In this document: piece by piece, positions 37,255-45,136 of the stretch
How the letters are laid out: each line of letters opens with the position of its first letter
Position numbering within the stretch: the stretch's first letter is position 1
Source: Acidovorax radicis
GTDB taxonomy: Bacteria; Pseudomonadota; Gammaproteobacteria; Burkholderiales; Burkholderiaceae_C
Length of the DNA stretch: 64,000 bases
Assembly: GCF_020510705.1 (NCBI RefSeq)
Contig: NZ_CP075184.1
Coordinates: forward strand, 1-64,000
Direction: 5' to 3'
Notes under the pieces: generated by a model
The model's database searches: none
Told to the model about the DNA's origin: nothing
What the model saw: only the letters and a program-made list of their open reading frames with translations
Made by a program: the position numbers and the translations under genes

Positions 37255-38727
37255 ATGCCAGTTGCCGGAGCCAATCCCCAAACCACAGCCACCCGGGACG
37301 GGCGCCTGGGCCAGTTGCGCCAACGGGTGTACGAGCAGCTGCGCAGCGCCGTCGAGCAGGGCCGGCTGCCGGCGGGCACGCGCCTGCCGCCCTCGCGCGA
37401 GCACGCAGCCAGCCTGGGCGTGTCGCGCAACACCGTGCTGTGGGCCGTGCAGCGCCTGCAGGCCGAGGGCTATGTGGAAGCGCGCGTGGGTGATGGCACC
37501 TATGTCTCGCAGGCCGCAGGCGCGCCACCCACGCAAGGGCTGGTGGCACCGCCGCGTGGGCTGTCGCGGCGCGGGCAGCTGATTGCCGAGACGGCCGCGC
37601 GCTGGCGCCCGCCGCATGTGGCGGCACGCGCGTTCCGCATTGGCGCGCCCGAGGTGGATACGTTTCCGTTTGCCCTGTGGGACCGCCTCGCACGCCAGGC
37701 CCGCCCCGGCCAGCGCAGCGCCCGCGCGCAGTACCTGGACCCTGCGGGCGACCCCAACCTGCGCCAGGCCGTGGCGCAGTGGCTGTGGGCGTCGCGCGGC
37801 ATCCGCTGCGATGCGGCGCAGGTGGTGGTGTGCTCGGGCTCACAGCAGGGCATCGACCTGATGGCACGCCTGCTGCTGGACGTGGGCGACGAGGTGCTGG
37901 TGGAAGACCCGGGCTACCCCGGCATTCGCGCCAGCCTGCTGGGCCACGGTGTGCTGGCGCGGCCTGTGGCGCTGGACGCGCAGGGCCTGCGCATCGACGA
38001 GGGTGCGGCCCAATGGCCCGGCGCGCGCATGGCCGTGGTCACGCCCACGCACCAGTTCCCCACCGGCGCATGCATGGGCCTGGCGCGCAGGCAGGCGCTG
38101 CTGCAATGGGCGCGCACGCACGACGCCTGGGTGGTGGAAGACGACTACGACGGCGAATTCCAGTACGGCAAAAACGACGGCAAGGCCCAGCGCGTGCCTG
38201 CGCTGTGCAGCCTGCCGGGCTCGGAGCGCGTTTTGTATGTAGGCACCTTCAGCAAGACGCTGCACCCCGGCCTGCGCCTGGGTTTTGTGGTGGTGCCGCC
38301 CGCGCTGGTCGAGGCCTTTGCCATGGCCCGCGCCATCACCGACCGGCACGCACCGGGTGATACGCAGGCGGTGCTGGCGCGCTTCATTGCCGAAGGCCAC
38401 CTGCTGCGCCACCTGCGGCAGATGCGCGAGCTGTACCAGGCGCGCCAGCGGGTGCTGATCGATGCGCTGGCCGATGCCAGCGATGGCGCCTGGCAACTGC
38501 GACCCAGCGACCGGGGCATGCACCTGTTGCACGAAGCCGCGCTGGGCAGCGATGACGAGACCCTGAGCCGCCAGGCGCTCACGGCCGGGGTCATGCTGGC
38601 CCCACTGTCGCGCTACGCGATGCAGTCGCCGCGCAAGGGGTGGCTGCTGGGCTATGCAGGGTATGCCGAGGCGGAGATCCGCGCTGCGGCGCGGGTGGTG
38701 GGCGGGCTCGCGCGCAAGTTGCGATGA
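37255..38727 (+). CDS. MocR/PdxR-type regulator (GntR HTH plus aminotransferase fold)
   Basis: 490 aa. The N-terminal winged HTH of the GntR family (LRQRVYEQLRSAVEQGRLPA, then PPSREHAASLGVSRNTV) is joined to a type I aminotransferase domain. The latter shows VVVCSGSQQGIDL, EDPGYPG, TPTHQFPTG and the PLP-lysine segment YVGTFSKTLHPGLRLGF. MocR proteins sense PLP-linked ligands; the target is often the divergent operon. ATG 37255 has AAGGGG upstream and is favoured over the longer frames. Confidence 0.88.
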   Translation: MPVAGANPQTTATRDGRLGQLRQRVYEQLRSAVEQGRLPAGTRLPPSREHAASLGVSRNTVLWAVQRLQAEGYVEARVGDGTYVSQAAGAPPTQGLVAPPRGLSRRGQLIAETAARWRPPHVAARAFRIGAPEVDTFPFALWDRLARQARPGQRSARAQYLDPAGDPNLRQAVAQWLWASRGIRCDAAQVVVCSGSQQGIDLMARLLLDVGDEVLVEDPGYPGIRASLLGHGVLARPVALDAQGLRIDEGAAQWPGARMAVVTPTHQFPTGACMGLARRQALLQWARTHDAWVVEDDYDGEFQYGKNDGKAQRVPALCSLPGSERVLYVGTFSKTLHPGLRLGFVVVPPALVEAFAMARAITDRHAPGDTQAVLARFIAEGHLLRHLRQMRELYQARQRVLIDALADASDGAWQLRPSDRGMHLLHEAALGSDDETLSRQALTAGVMLAPLSRYAMQSPRKGWLLGYAGYAEAEIRAAARVVGGLARKLR

Positions 38728-38728
38728 A

Positions 38729-39928
38729 TCAATAGGCCTCAGGCTGCGGGGCCAGGGCAGCGCTGCGGTCTGCCAACGTCGAGGCCGCAGCCTGTGGCTC
38801 CACCTTGCGCCACCAGTGCGTGGACAGCGCAGGCGCGCGGACGTCCAGCCGCTCACCCATGATGGGCGCCACCAGCGGCACCTGCGCGGCAGCGGCCAGT
38901 GCGGTGATGCGCTCGAAGGGCTCCACCCACGGGTGCAACGACAGGTCGAACGTGCCGTTGTGGATGGGGAACAGATGGCGGCCTTTCACGTCGAGATGGG
39001 CCTGCAGGCTCTCCTCGGGGTGCATGTGGATGTCGGGCCAGTCGGCGTTGTAGGCGCCGGTTTCGATCAGCGTCAGATCAAACGGACCGAACCGCTCGCC
39101 AATGGCCTTGAAGCCGTCGAAGTAGCCCGTGTCGCCGCTGAAGAAGATGCGGATCGGGTCGGCGCCTTGACCCGCGATCAGCACCCACGATGCCCAGAGC
39201 GTGCTGTTGCCGTCCTGCAGGCCCCGACCCGAGAAATGCTGCGCGGGCGTGGCTACCAGCTGCAGCCCTGCGACGGTGGTGCCCTGCCACCAATCGAACT
39301 GCTGCACCTTGGCCGCCGGCACGCCCCAGCCGATGAGGCGGTCGCCCACGCCCAGCGGCGTAATGAAGTGCGCCACCTTGGGCGCCAGCTTCTGGATGGC
39401 CGCGTAGTCCAGGTGGTCGTAATGGTCGTGCGACAGGATCACGCCGGTGATGGGCGGCAGCTCTTCAATGGTGATGGGCGGCGCGTGGAAACGCTTGGGA
39501 CCCATGAACTGGAACGGCGAAGCGCGCTCGGAAAACACCGGATCGGTCAGCCAGAACTGGCCGTTGATCTTGAACAGCAGGGTGGAGTGCCCCAGGCGCC
39601 ACAGGCTCAGGTCGGGCGCGGCCAGCAGGTCCGAGCGCATCACGGCGTACACCGGCACAGGTTGGCGCGGCACCGAGTCATCGGGCTTGCCGGTGGCAAA
39701 GCGCCACATCACCTGCAGCATCTTGAGGGCACCGAGCGCGTGGCGGGGCGCCGCGTTGCGAAACTTGCCCCCCGCGAATTGCGGCGACTGTTCATAAGTG
39801 GCCACCGGCTGGGCGGCGCGCGAGAAGAGGCTGTAGGCCATGGCGATCAGTACAACGATGGCGACACAAAGTGCCGGGAGCAGGCGGCGGCGAAGGACAG
39901 CGGGGAGGGGGCCGGATCTGCGAGACAT
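38729..39928 (-). CDS. Metallo-beta-lactamase-fold hydrolase (NAPE-PLD-like)
   Basis: 399 aa. An N-terminal membrane anchor (LLPALCVAIVVLIAMAYSLF) is followed by an MBL domain. The metal motif SHDHYDHLD (HxHxDH-like), then HFSGRG, SGDTGYFDGF and HPEE with a late His are all present. The family includes phosphodiesterase/lactonase-like enzymes acting on lipids (NAPE-PLD-like, UlaG-like). It is divergent from a TetR regulator, with a perfect palindrome between them just before the start. Confidence 0.85.
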   Translation of the reverse strand: MSRRSGPLPAVLRRRLLPALCVAIVVLIAMAYSLFSRAAQPVATYEQSPQFAGGKFRNAAPRHALGALKMLQVMWRFATGKPDDSVPRQPVPVYAVMRSDLLAAPDLSLWRLGHSTLLFKINGQFWLTDPVFSERASPFQFMGPKRFHAPPITIEELPPITGVILSHDHYDHLDYAAIQKLAPKVAHFITPLGVGDRLIGWGVPAAKVQQFDWWQGTTVAGLQLVATPAQHFSGRGLQDGNSTLWASWVLIAGQGADPIRIFFSGDTGYFDGFKAIGERFGPFDLTLIETGAYNADWPDIHMHPEESLQAHLDVKGRHLFPIHNGTFDLSLHPWVEPFERITALAAAAQVPLVAPIMGERLDVRAPALSTHWWRKVEPQAAASTLADRSAALAPQPEAY

Positions 39929-39932
39929 TTAT

Positions 39933-39982
39933 TACACTGCACAGTGTAGTTCACTTTTATAAAAAGTACACTGCCGGGTGTA
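39933..39982. promoter_or_regulatory. Twin operator in the MBL/TetR divergent promoter
   Basis: TACACTGCACAGTGTA (39933-39948) is a perfect 16-bp palindrome. A second half-conserved copy, TACACTGCCGGGTGTA, lies at 39967-39982, 34 bp apart (centre to centre), ending 10 bp before the TetR start. The arrangement fits autoregulation by the TetR protein. Confidence 0.75.
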
Positions 39983-39992
39983 AAATCACCCG

Positions 39993-40727
39993 ATGACCGC
40001 CGCCCCGCCCACCCCCCGCCTGACCGACCGCAAGCGCGAGGCCATCGTGCTGGCCGCCATCGGCGAGTTCCGCGAACACGGCTTCAACGGCACCAGCATG
40101 GACCGCGTGGCCGCAGCGGCCGATGTGTCAAAACGCACGGTGTACAACCACTTTCCGAGCAAGGAAGAGCTGTTCGAAGCCATCCTGCTGCTGATGTGGG
40201 AGCGCAGCCAGTCGCCCGACGAGTTGGCCTACACCGCCGCCCGCCCGCTGCGCAAACAACTGATGGAGCTGCTCGCGCAAAAGATGCGCCTGCTCAACGA
40301 CGCGAGCTTCGTCGACCTGAGCCGCGTGGCCATGGCCGACATGATGCACACCCCCGAGCGCGCGCGCGCCATCACGGCCAAGCTCTCGGCCAAGGAAGAA
40401 GGCCTGCCGCGCTGGCTGCGCGCCGCCCAGCAGGACGGCCGCCTGCGCAGCACCATGGATGTGCCCTATGCCGCGCAACAACTGCAGGGCATGGTCAAGG
40501 CCTTCGCGTTCTGGCCCCAGCTGGCCATGGGCCAGCCGCCCTTGACCACCGCGCAGCAAACCCAAGTGGTGGGGGATGCGGTGGACATGTTCCTGGGGTT
40601 CTATGCCGCGCCCTCCCAAGAGGCCAAGGCGCCCGCAAATGCCAAGAGGCGAAGCACGGGCCAAGCGGTGGTAGGCCCGGCCGCCGCACCGGCAAAACCC
40701 GCCCCTCGCCGCGCCCCAGCGCGCTGA
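39993..40727 (+). CDS. TetR/AcrR-family regulator
   Basis: 244 aa. The N-terminal TetR HTH reads FREHGFNGTSMDRVAAAADV then SKRTVYNHFPSKEELF, the standard helix 2-3 signature (residues about 25-60). A ligand-binding helical domain follows and an Ala/Pro-rich basic tail of about 35 residues ends the protein. It most likely represses itself and the divergent MBL hydrolase through the palindromes between them. Confidence 0.88.
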   Translation: MTAAPPTPRLTDRKREAIVLAAIGEFREHGFNGTSMDRVAAAADVSKRTVYNHFPSKEELFEAILLLMWERSQSPDELAYTAARPLRKQLMELLAQKMRLLNDASFVDLSRVAMADMMHTPERARAITAKLSAKEEGLPRWLRAAQQDGRLRSTMDVPYAAQQLQGMVKAFAFWPQLAMGQPPLTTAQQTQVVGDAVDMFLGFYAAPSQEAKAPANAKRRSTGQAVVGPAAAPAKPAPRRAPAR

Positions 40728-40814
40728 TCAATGCAACCACCCTGGCCAGCAAGCCAGCGTGAGGAGCGATTTGCACTACGCTCGCCCGTTGTTTACACGC
40801 AGCCTGAAACCAAG

Positions 40815-41393
40815 ATGCCCATCGCTCCCTATCTCGACACCGCCCCGGTTCTGGACACCGGCGTTTTCATCCACGACTCTGCCCAGGTCATCGGCGACGT
40901 CACGCTGGGCCGCGACAGCTCGGTGTGGTGCAACGCCGTGCTGCGTGGCGATGTGAACCGCATCACCGTGGGCGTGTGCAGCAATGTGCAGGACCTGACC
41001 ATGGGCCATGTCTCGCACCGCAACGCCAGCAAGCCCGAAGGCTCGCCCCTGGTCATTGGCGACTACGTCACGGTGGGCCACTCGGTCATCCTGCACGGCT
41101 GCCGCATCGGCAACGAGTGCCTGATCGGCATGGGCTCCATCGTGATGGACGACGCCATCATCGAAGACCGCGTGATGCTGGGCGCGGGCAGCCTGGTCTC
41201 GCCCGGCAAGGTGCTGGAGAACGGTTACCTCTACATCGGCCGCCCCGCAGTGCGCCAACGCGCGCTGACCGAGGCCGAGATCGCGTACCTGAAGTACTCG
41301 GCCGAGCACTATGTGCGGGTGAAGAACAACTACCTGGCAGGCACCCCCGATGCACCGCTGCCAGCGACTGAACCGCCAGCGAGCAAGGGATAA
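40815..41393 (+). CDS. Gamma-class carbonic anhydrase-like protein
   Basis: 192 aa, left-handed beta-helix hexapeptide protein of the YrdA/PaaY group. It has the metal-binding histidines in MGHVSH and GHSVILHGC and the conserved DSSVWCNAVLRGD segment. ATG 40815 (MPIAPYLD) is chosen because upstream residues are unlike the family. Activity (carbonic anhydrase or metal-dependent hydrolase) is not certain from sequence. Confidence 0.88.
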   Translation: MPIAPYLDTAPVLDTGVFIHDSAQVIGDVTLGRDSSVWCNAVLRGDVNRITVGVCSNVQDLTMGHVSHRNASKPEGSPLVIGDYVTVGHSVILHGCRIGNECLIGMGSIVMDDAIIEDRVMLGAGSLVSPGKVLENGYLYIGRPAVRQRALTEAEIAYLKYSAEHYVRVKNNYLAGTPDAPLPATEPPASKG

Positions 41394-41468
41394 GGCTGCG
41401 CCGGGATAATCGGCGACTTCCACGCTCACCTGCGGCGGCACCGCATCGCCCTATTGCTTTTCCCCACC

Positions 41469-43406
41469 ATGTCCGCCGTCGCCCCTCCCGCCCCACCGCT
41501 GCGCGTGCTCTCCGTCATCCCCCCGATGACGCAGCTCAACACGCCGTACCCGTCCACCGCCTACCTCACGGGCTTTCTGCGCTCGCGCGGCGTCACCGCG
41601 TTTCAGGAAGACCTGGCACTGGCGCTGGTGCTGCAACTGCTCTCGCCCGAAGGGCTGCGTGCCGTGGCGGCCAAGGTGGATGCGCTGCCCACCAAAAAGC
41701 AGAGCCCCGCCGTGCAGAGCTTTGCGGCGCAGAAGGACAGGTACCTCGCCACCATCGGCCCTGCCATCGCCTTTTTGCAGGGGCGCGACAGCACGCTGGC
41801 GCACCGCATCGCAGGCCGCAACTACCTGCCCGAAGGCCCACGCTTCGCCACGCTGGATGTGTATGTGGACGACGAAGGCGGCGACCCGCTGGGCTGGGCC
41901 TTTGGTGCCCTGGGCCTGCACGATAAGGCCAAGCACCTGGCCACGCTGTACCTGAACGACCTGGCCGATGTGCTGCGCGAAGCGGTGGATGAGCGCTTTG
42001 CGTTTGTGCGTTATGCCGAATCGCTGGCGGGCAGCCAACCCACGTTTGACCCGCTGGCCAATGCACTCGCCGCCCCACCCACGCTGGTGGACGAGATGCT
42101 GCAGCAGCTCACGCACGAGGCGTTGGAGCGCCATGCGCCCGATGTGGTGCTGCTCTCTGTGCCGTTCCCGGGTTCGGTGTATGCGGCGTTTCGCATTGCG
42201 CAGGCCATCAAGGCACGGCACCCGCACATCACCACCGTGCTGGGCGGCGGCTTTGTGAACACCGAGCTGCGCGAGCTGGCCGACCCGCGCGTGTTCGACC
42301 ACTTTGACTACGTGACGCTGGACGCGGGCGAGCGCCCGTTGCTGGCGCTGCTGGAGCATGTGCGCGGCGAGCGCGGCCGCCAGCGCCTCGTGCGCACTTT
42401 TGTGCGCAACGATGGAGAAGGCGGCGACGGCGCGGTGCAGTACATCAACATGATGGAGGCCGACGTTGCCTTTGCCGAGGTGGGCACGCCCACCTGGGAC
42501 GGCTTGCCGCTGGACCGCTACCTGTCGCTCTTGGACATGCTCAACCCCATGCACCGCCTGTGGAGCGATGGGCGCTGGAACAAGCTGACGGTGGCCCACG
42601 GCTGCTACTGGAAGAAGTGCAGCTTCTGCGACGTGAGCCTGGACTACATCAGCCGCTACGAGGGCGCCAGCGCCGCCGTGCTGGCCGACCGCATCGAAGA
42701 GATCGTGCGCGAGACCGGGCAAACGGGCTTTCACTTCGTCGACGAGGCCGCGCCGCCCAAGGCGCTCAAGACCCTGGCCACCGAGCTGATCGCGCGCAAC
42801 GCGGGCATCAGCTGGTGGGGCAATGTACGGTTTGAAAAAACCTTCACCCCCGAGTTGGCCGAGCTGATGGCCGACAGCGGCTGTATTGCGATCTCAGGCG
42901 GGCTGGAGGTTGCATCGGACCGGCTGCTACAGCTTATGAAAAAAGGCGTGTCGGTAGACCAGGTGGCGCGCGTGACGCGGGCCTTCACCGACGCGGGCAT
43001 CCTGGTGCATGCCTACCTGATGTACGGCTTTCCGACGCAGACCGTGCAAGACACGGTGGATGCGCTCGAATATGTGCGCCAGTTGTTCGCCAACGGCTGC
43101 ATCCAGAGCGGGTTCTTTCACCGCTTTGCCTGCACCGTGCACTCGCCCGTCGGCCAGAACCCCGAGGAGTACGGTGTGACCCTGGCGCCCCTGCCCCCGG
43201 GCGACTTCGCCAAGAACGACGTGGCCTTCATCGACCCCACGGGCGTCGACCACGACGCGCTGGGCGGCGCGCTCAAGAAAGCCATCTACAACTACATGCA
43301 CGGCATTGGGCTCGAAGAAGACGTGCGCAGCTGGTTCCCGTTCAAGGTGCCCAAGACGACGGTGCGGCGCGACCGGATCGAGCGGGCGCTGCGCGAGCGG
43401 GGATGA
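41469..43406 (+). CDS. B12-binding-type radical SAM protein
   Basis: 645 aa. The N-terminal ~270 residues have a cobalamin-domain-like fold region (LGGGFVNTELREL near 255). The radical SAM core follows with GCYWKKCSFCDVSLDYI. Its cysteines are Cys379, Cys384 and Cys387, a C-x4-C-x2-C spacing rather than the usual C-x3-C-x2-C. After it come FHFVDEAAPPKAL and ISGGLEVASDRLLQLMKKG, typical of B12-dependent radical SAM enzymes. The substrate is unknown; the gene is monocistronic. Confidence 0.82.
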   Translation: MSAVAPPAPPLRVLSVIPPMTQLNTPYPSTAYLTGFLRSRGVTAFQEDLALALVLQLLSPEGLRAVAAKVDALPTKKQSPAVQSFAAQKDRYLATIGPAIAFLQGRDSTLAHRIAGRNYLPEGPRFATLDVYVDDEGGDPLGWAFGALGLHDKAKHLATLYLNDLADVLREAVDERFAFVRYAESLAGSQPTFDPLANALAAPPTLVDEMLQQLTHEALERHAPDVVLLSVPFPGSVYAAFRIAQAIKARHPHITTVLGGGFVNTELRELADPRVFDHFDYVTLDAGERPLLALLEHVRGERGRQRLVRTFVRNDGEGGDGAVQYINMMEADVAFAEVGTPTWDGLPLDRYLSLLDMLNPMHRLWSDGRWNKLTVAHGCYWKKCSFCDVSLDYISRYEGASAAVLADRIEEIVRETGQTGFHFVDEAAPPKALKTLATELIARNAGISWWGNVRFEKTFTPELAELMADSGCIAISGGLEVASDRLLQLMKKGVSVDQVARVTRAFTDAGILVHAYLMYGFPTQTVQDTVDALEYVRQLFANGCIQSGFFHRFACTVHSPVGQNPEEYGVTLAPLPPGDFAKNDVAFIDPTGVDHDALGGALKKAIYNYMHGIGLEEDVRSWFPFKVPKTTVRRDRIERALRERG

Positions 43407-43440
43407 GGGGCGCCGCGCAACGCAGGTAGTCCCCTCAAGA

Positions 43441-43490
43441 AAAAATGGCTGCTTGCGCTTATTCCATAAGCGTCAGCAGCTATCAATGAA
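43441..43490. repeat. AGCGCTTAT-type intergenic repeat, copy 4
   Basis: TGCGCTTATTCCATAAGCGT flanked by GGCTGCT and CAGCAGCTATCAATG. Confidence 0.75.
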
Positions 43491-43507
43491 GAAATAACGA
43501 CAAACCG

Positions 43508-43816
43508 TCAGCTCTTTTGTTTCTGATAGGCCTTGTCGGCGGGCGGCCCCCGGTCGGTGTCCTGCAGTCCACGCTGCACATCACGGTAAGCCTGCTCGAT
43601 TTGAACGTCCGGCTTCCCATGGGTCATGTCCACCGATTCATCGCGCTCGTGGGGGAGCTTGGGCTTTTCTTGCGCCTTTTCTTGCGCATTAGGCGGTGCA
43701 CCAGGCTCCCTCAGCAGCCCCTGCGTTTTTGGCCCCGGGGCCTGGCGTTTGGTGGTGTCTACCGAGGGTTCTGGCCCGGTGGGGGCGGGTGCAGGGGGGT
43801 TGGGGGTGCGGGGCAT
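43508..43816 (-). CDS. Small Pro-rich hypothetical protein
   Basis: 102 aa, low complexity. A Pro/Thr-rich N-terminus (MPRTPNPPAPAPTGPEPS) and charged Gln/Lys-rich remainder suggest a disordered protein. The start at 43816 is supported by AGGAGA 6 bp upstream; an extension to 43960 would run into the cas4 relic. No function can be assigned. Confidence 0.6.
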   Translation of the reverse strand: MPRTPNPPAPAPTGPEPSVDTTKRQAPGPKTQGLLREPGAPPNAQEKAQEKPKLPHERDESVDMTHGKPDVQIEQAYRDVQRGLQDTDRGPPADKAYQKQKS

Positions 43817-43923
43817 GGGGTCTCCTTGGGACGAGCGACATTTGTTGCCGCAACAGCTCCATCGTAAAAACGCGGACATCGTGGCCCGTGTAGGTCTATG
43901 CGCCATGTGGGCGCAGGGCTGTT

Positions 43924-44078
43924 GGCAGTCTCCACCCCAGGCTGGTCGGCCCGGGTGCACTGCCTGGCCGCGCAGGGTGTGCAGGTTGCCGCTCCAGATG
44001 GATCAACCCACACTGGCGTGGGCAGTATTGCCAGTGCTGCAGGGCAGACAGGGGAACGGGTTCAATGGCAGCCGTCAA
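43924..44078 (-). pseudogene. cas4: Degenerate cas4 fragment
   Basis: From TTG 44078 on the minus strand: VPLSALQHWQYCPRQCGLIH then LE. This is the N-terminal iron-sulfur and nuclease-family signature of Cas4. After a frameshift (bases 43991-43988) a second frame reads NLHTLRGQAVH. After another, a third frame reads RADQPGVETA. Together they follow the Cas4 order in three frames. About 11 bp between the first two blocks and 2 bp between the next appear deleted. The rest of the gene and any CRISPR array are missing. Confidence 0.7.
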
Positions 44079-44118
44079 CCACGGGCGGCTCCTGAGGTGA
44101 GTAAGGTTGCGCTATGCC

Positions 44119-45003
44119 CTACGCCTTCTTGGACGGCGCTTTGGTGACTTTGGCCGGTTTCACTGCCTTTGCCACCTTGGTCACTTTAGGCACAGCGGGG
44201 GGCAGGTAGTTGGACCCTGTCACCACCGATTTGCCGGTTTGGCTCTCCAGCTGGTTGCGGGCCTGGCGCGCGATGCGCCCGCCGGTCTTGGCAGCAGTCT
44301 TGTTCTCGGCCATTCCCGAGGCTTCCACGCTCTCGGCAATTTGCCGGGTTGATAGCTCGGCAAGGGCGGTAAAGATCAGCTCGGCCTCGCTCATGTGGTC
44401 GCGCAGGTTGTGGCTGGCCAGGCCCTTTAACTCCTTGTGCTGCGCCACGCTCAAACCCGCCCATTCCTGGTGAATGATGTTGGTGAGGATGGCGAACTCG
44501 CTGCCCGCCTTGATGTCATGCTCGCTCCAGTAGTCGGTGAGCTTGTTGCGGGTTTCCTGCCCCGTCATGCGCTGCTGAATCCACTTGTCGCTGCGGCCGT
44601 GCTGCTGCCAGGTCTGGCGGGCACGGTCCAGCGACAGGGCAGGGTCAGCCATCTCCTGCATGCGCTCGTAACCCACCTTGGCCAGCCAGAGCTTGATGGG
44701 TTCTGCCTTGGGGCTGGGGATGGATTGCACAATGCGCAGCAAAGTTTCTGCGGTTGCGCAATCGGTCTCACGCTTTTTGCCGTCTGGTGCAATCAATTTC
44801 AACGGTACGATTTTCTCGTACGGTTGCTCAGAACCAGCTTCTTGCATGAGCTTGCGTTTGAGGTCAGACCAGTAACGCCTAGCGTTGTTGCTATCCGTCA
44901 GCACTTGCACCACGTCAATCACCGAAAACCACCAGGTTTCCGTGCTGTCGTCGTACACACGGCGGATGGACTGACTATCGAATTCTGCGGGCAAGGTTTT
45001 CAT
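44119..45003 (-). CDS. BRO-N/DinD-like protein
   Basis: 294 aa. The N-terminal BRO domain (RRVYDDSTETWWFSVIDVVQ, then NNARRYWSDLKRKLM) is typical of phage antirepressors and DinD-type proteins. A long helical middle contains MTGQETRNKLTDYW and FAILTNIIHQEWAGLSV, as in DNA-damage-inducible protein D. The C-terminus is a lysine-rich tail with repeated KVTK/KVAK units that could bind DNA. It sits 40 bp upstream of the cas4 relic on the same strand, suggesting an old accessory patch. Confidence 0.8.
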   Translation of the reverse strand: MKTLPAEFDSQSIRRVYDDSTETWWFSVIDVVQVLTDSNNARRYWSDLKRKLMQEAGSEQPYEKIVPLKLIAPDGKKRETDCATAETLLRIVQSIPSPKAEPIKLWLAKVGYERMQEMADPALSLDRARQTWQQHGRSDKWIQQRMTGQETRNKLTDYWSEHDIKAGSEFAILTNIIHQEWAGLSVAQHKELKGLASHNLRDHMSEAELIFTALAELSTRQIAESVEASGMAENKTAAKTGGRIARQARNQLESQTGKSVVTGSNYLPPAVPKVTKVAKAVKPAKVTKAPSKKA

Positions 45004-45084
45004 GGGTGCTCCAGCATCGCTTTCGGGATATTACTGTATAAATCACCAGCCTCTAGATTCATCTCGATCCACCGAATGCTACAT

Positions 45085-45130
45085 AATAGATAGCTTATAG
45101 CGCTTATCTATCAAGCGCTACAGCCACTTT
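45085..45130. repeat. AGCGCTTAT-type intergenic repeat, copy 5
   Basis: TAGCGCTTATCTATCAAGCG then CTACAGCC, in the divergent space before dinG. Confidence 0.75.
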
Positions 45131-45136
45131 TTATCC

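Noticed and set aside
41451..42734. Antisense open frame over the radical SAM gene (427 aa)
   Set aside because: Shadow frame; composition typical of reverse-complemented GC-rich genes.
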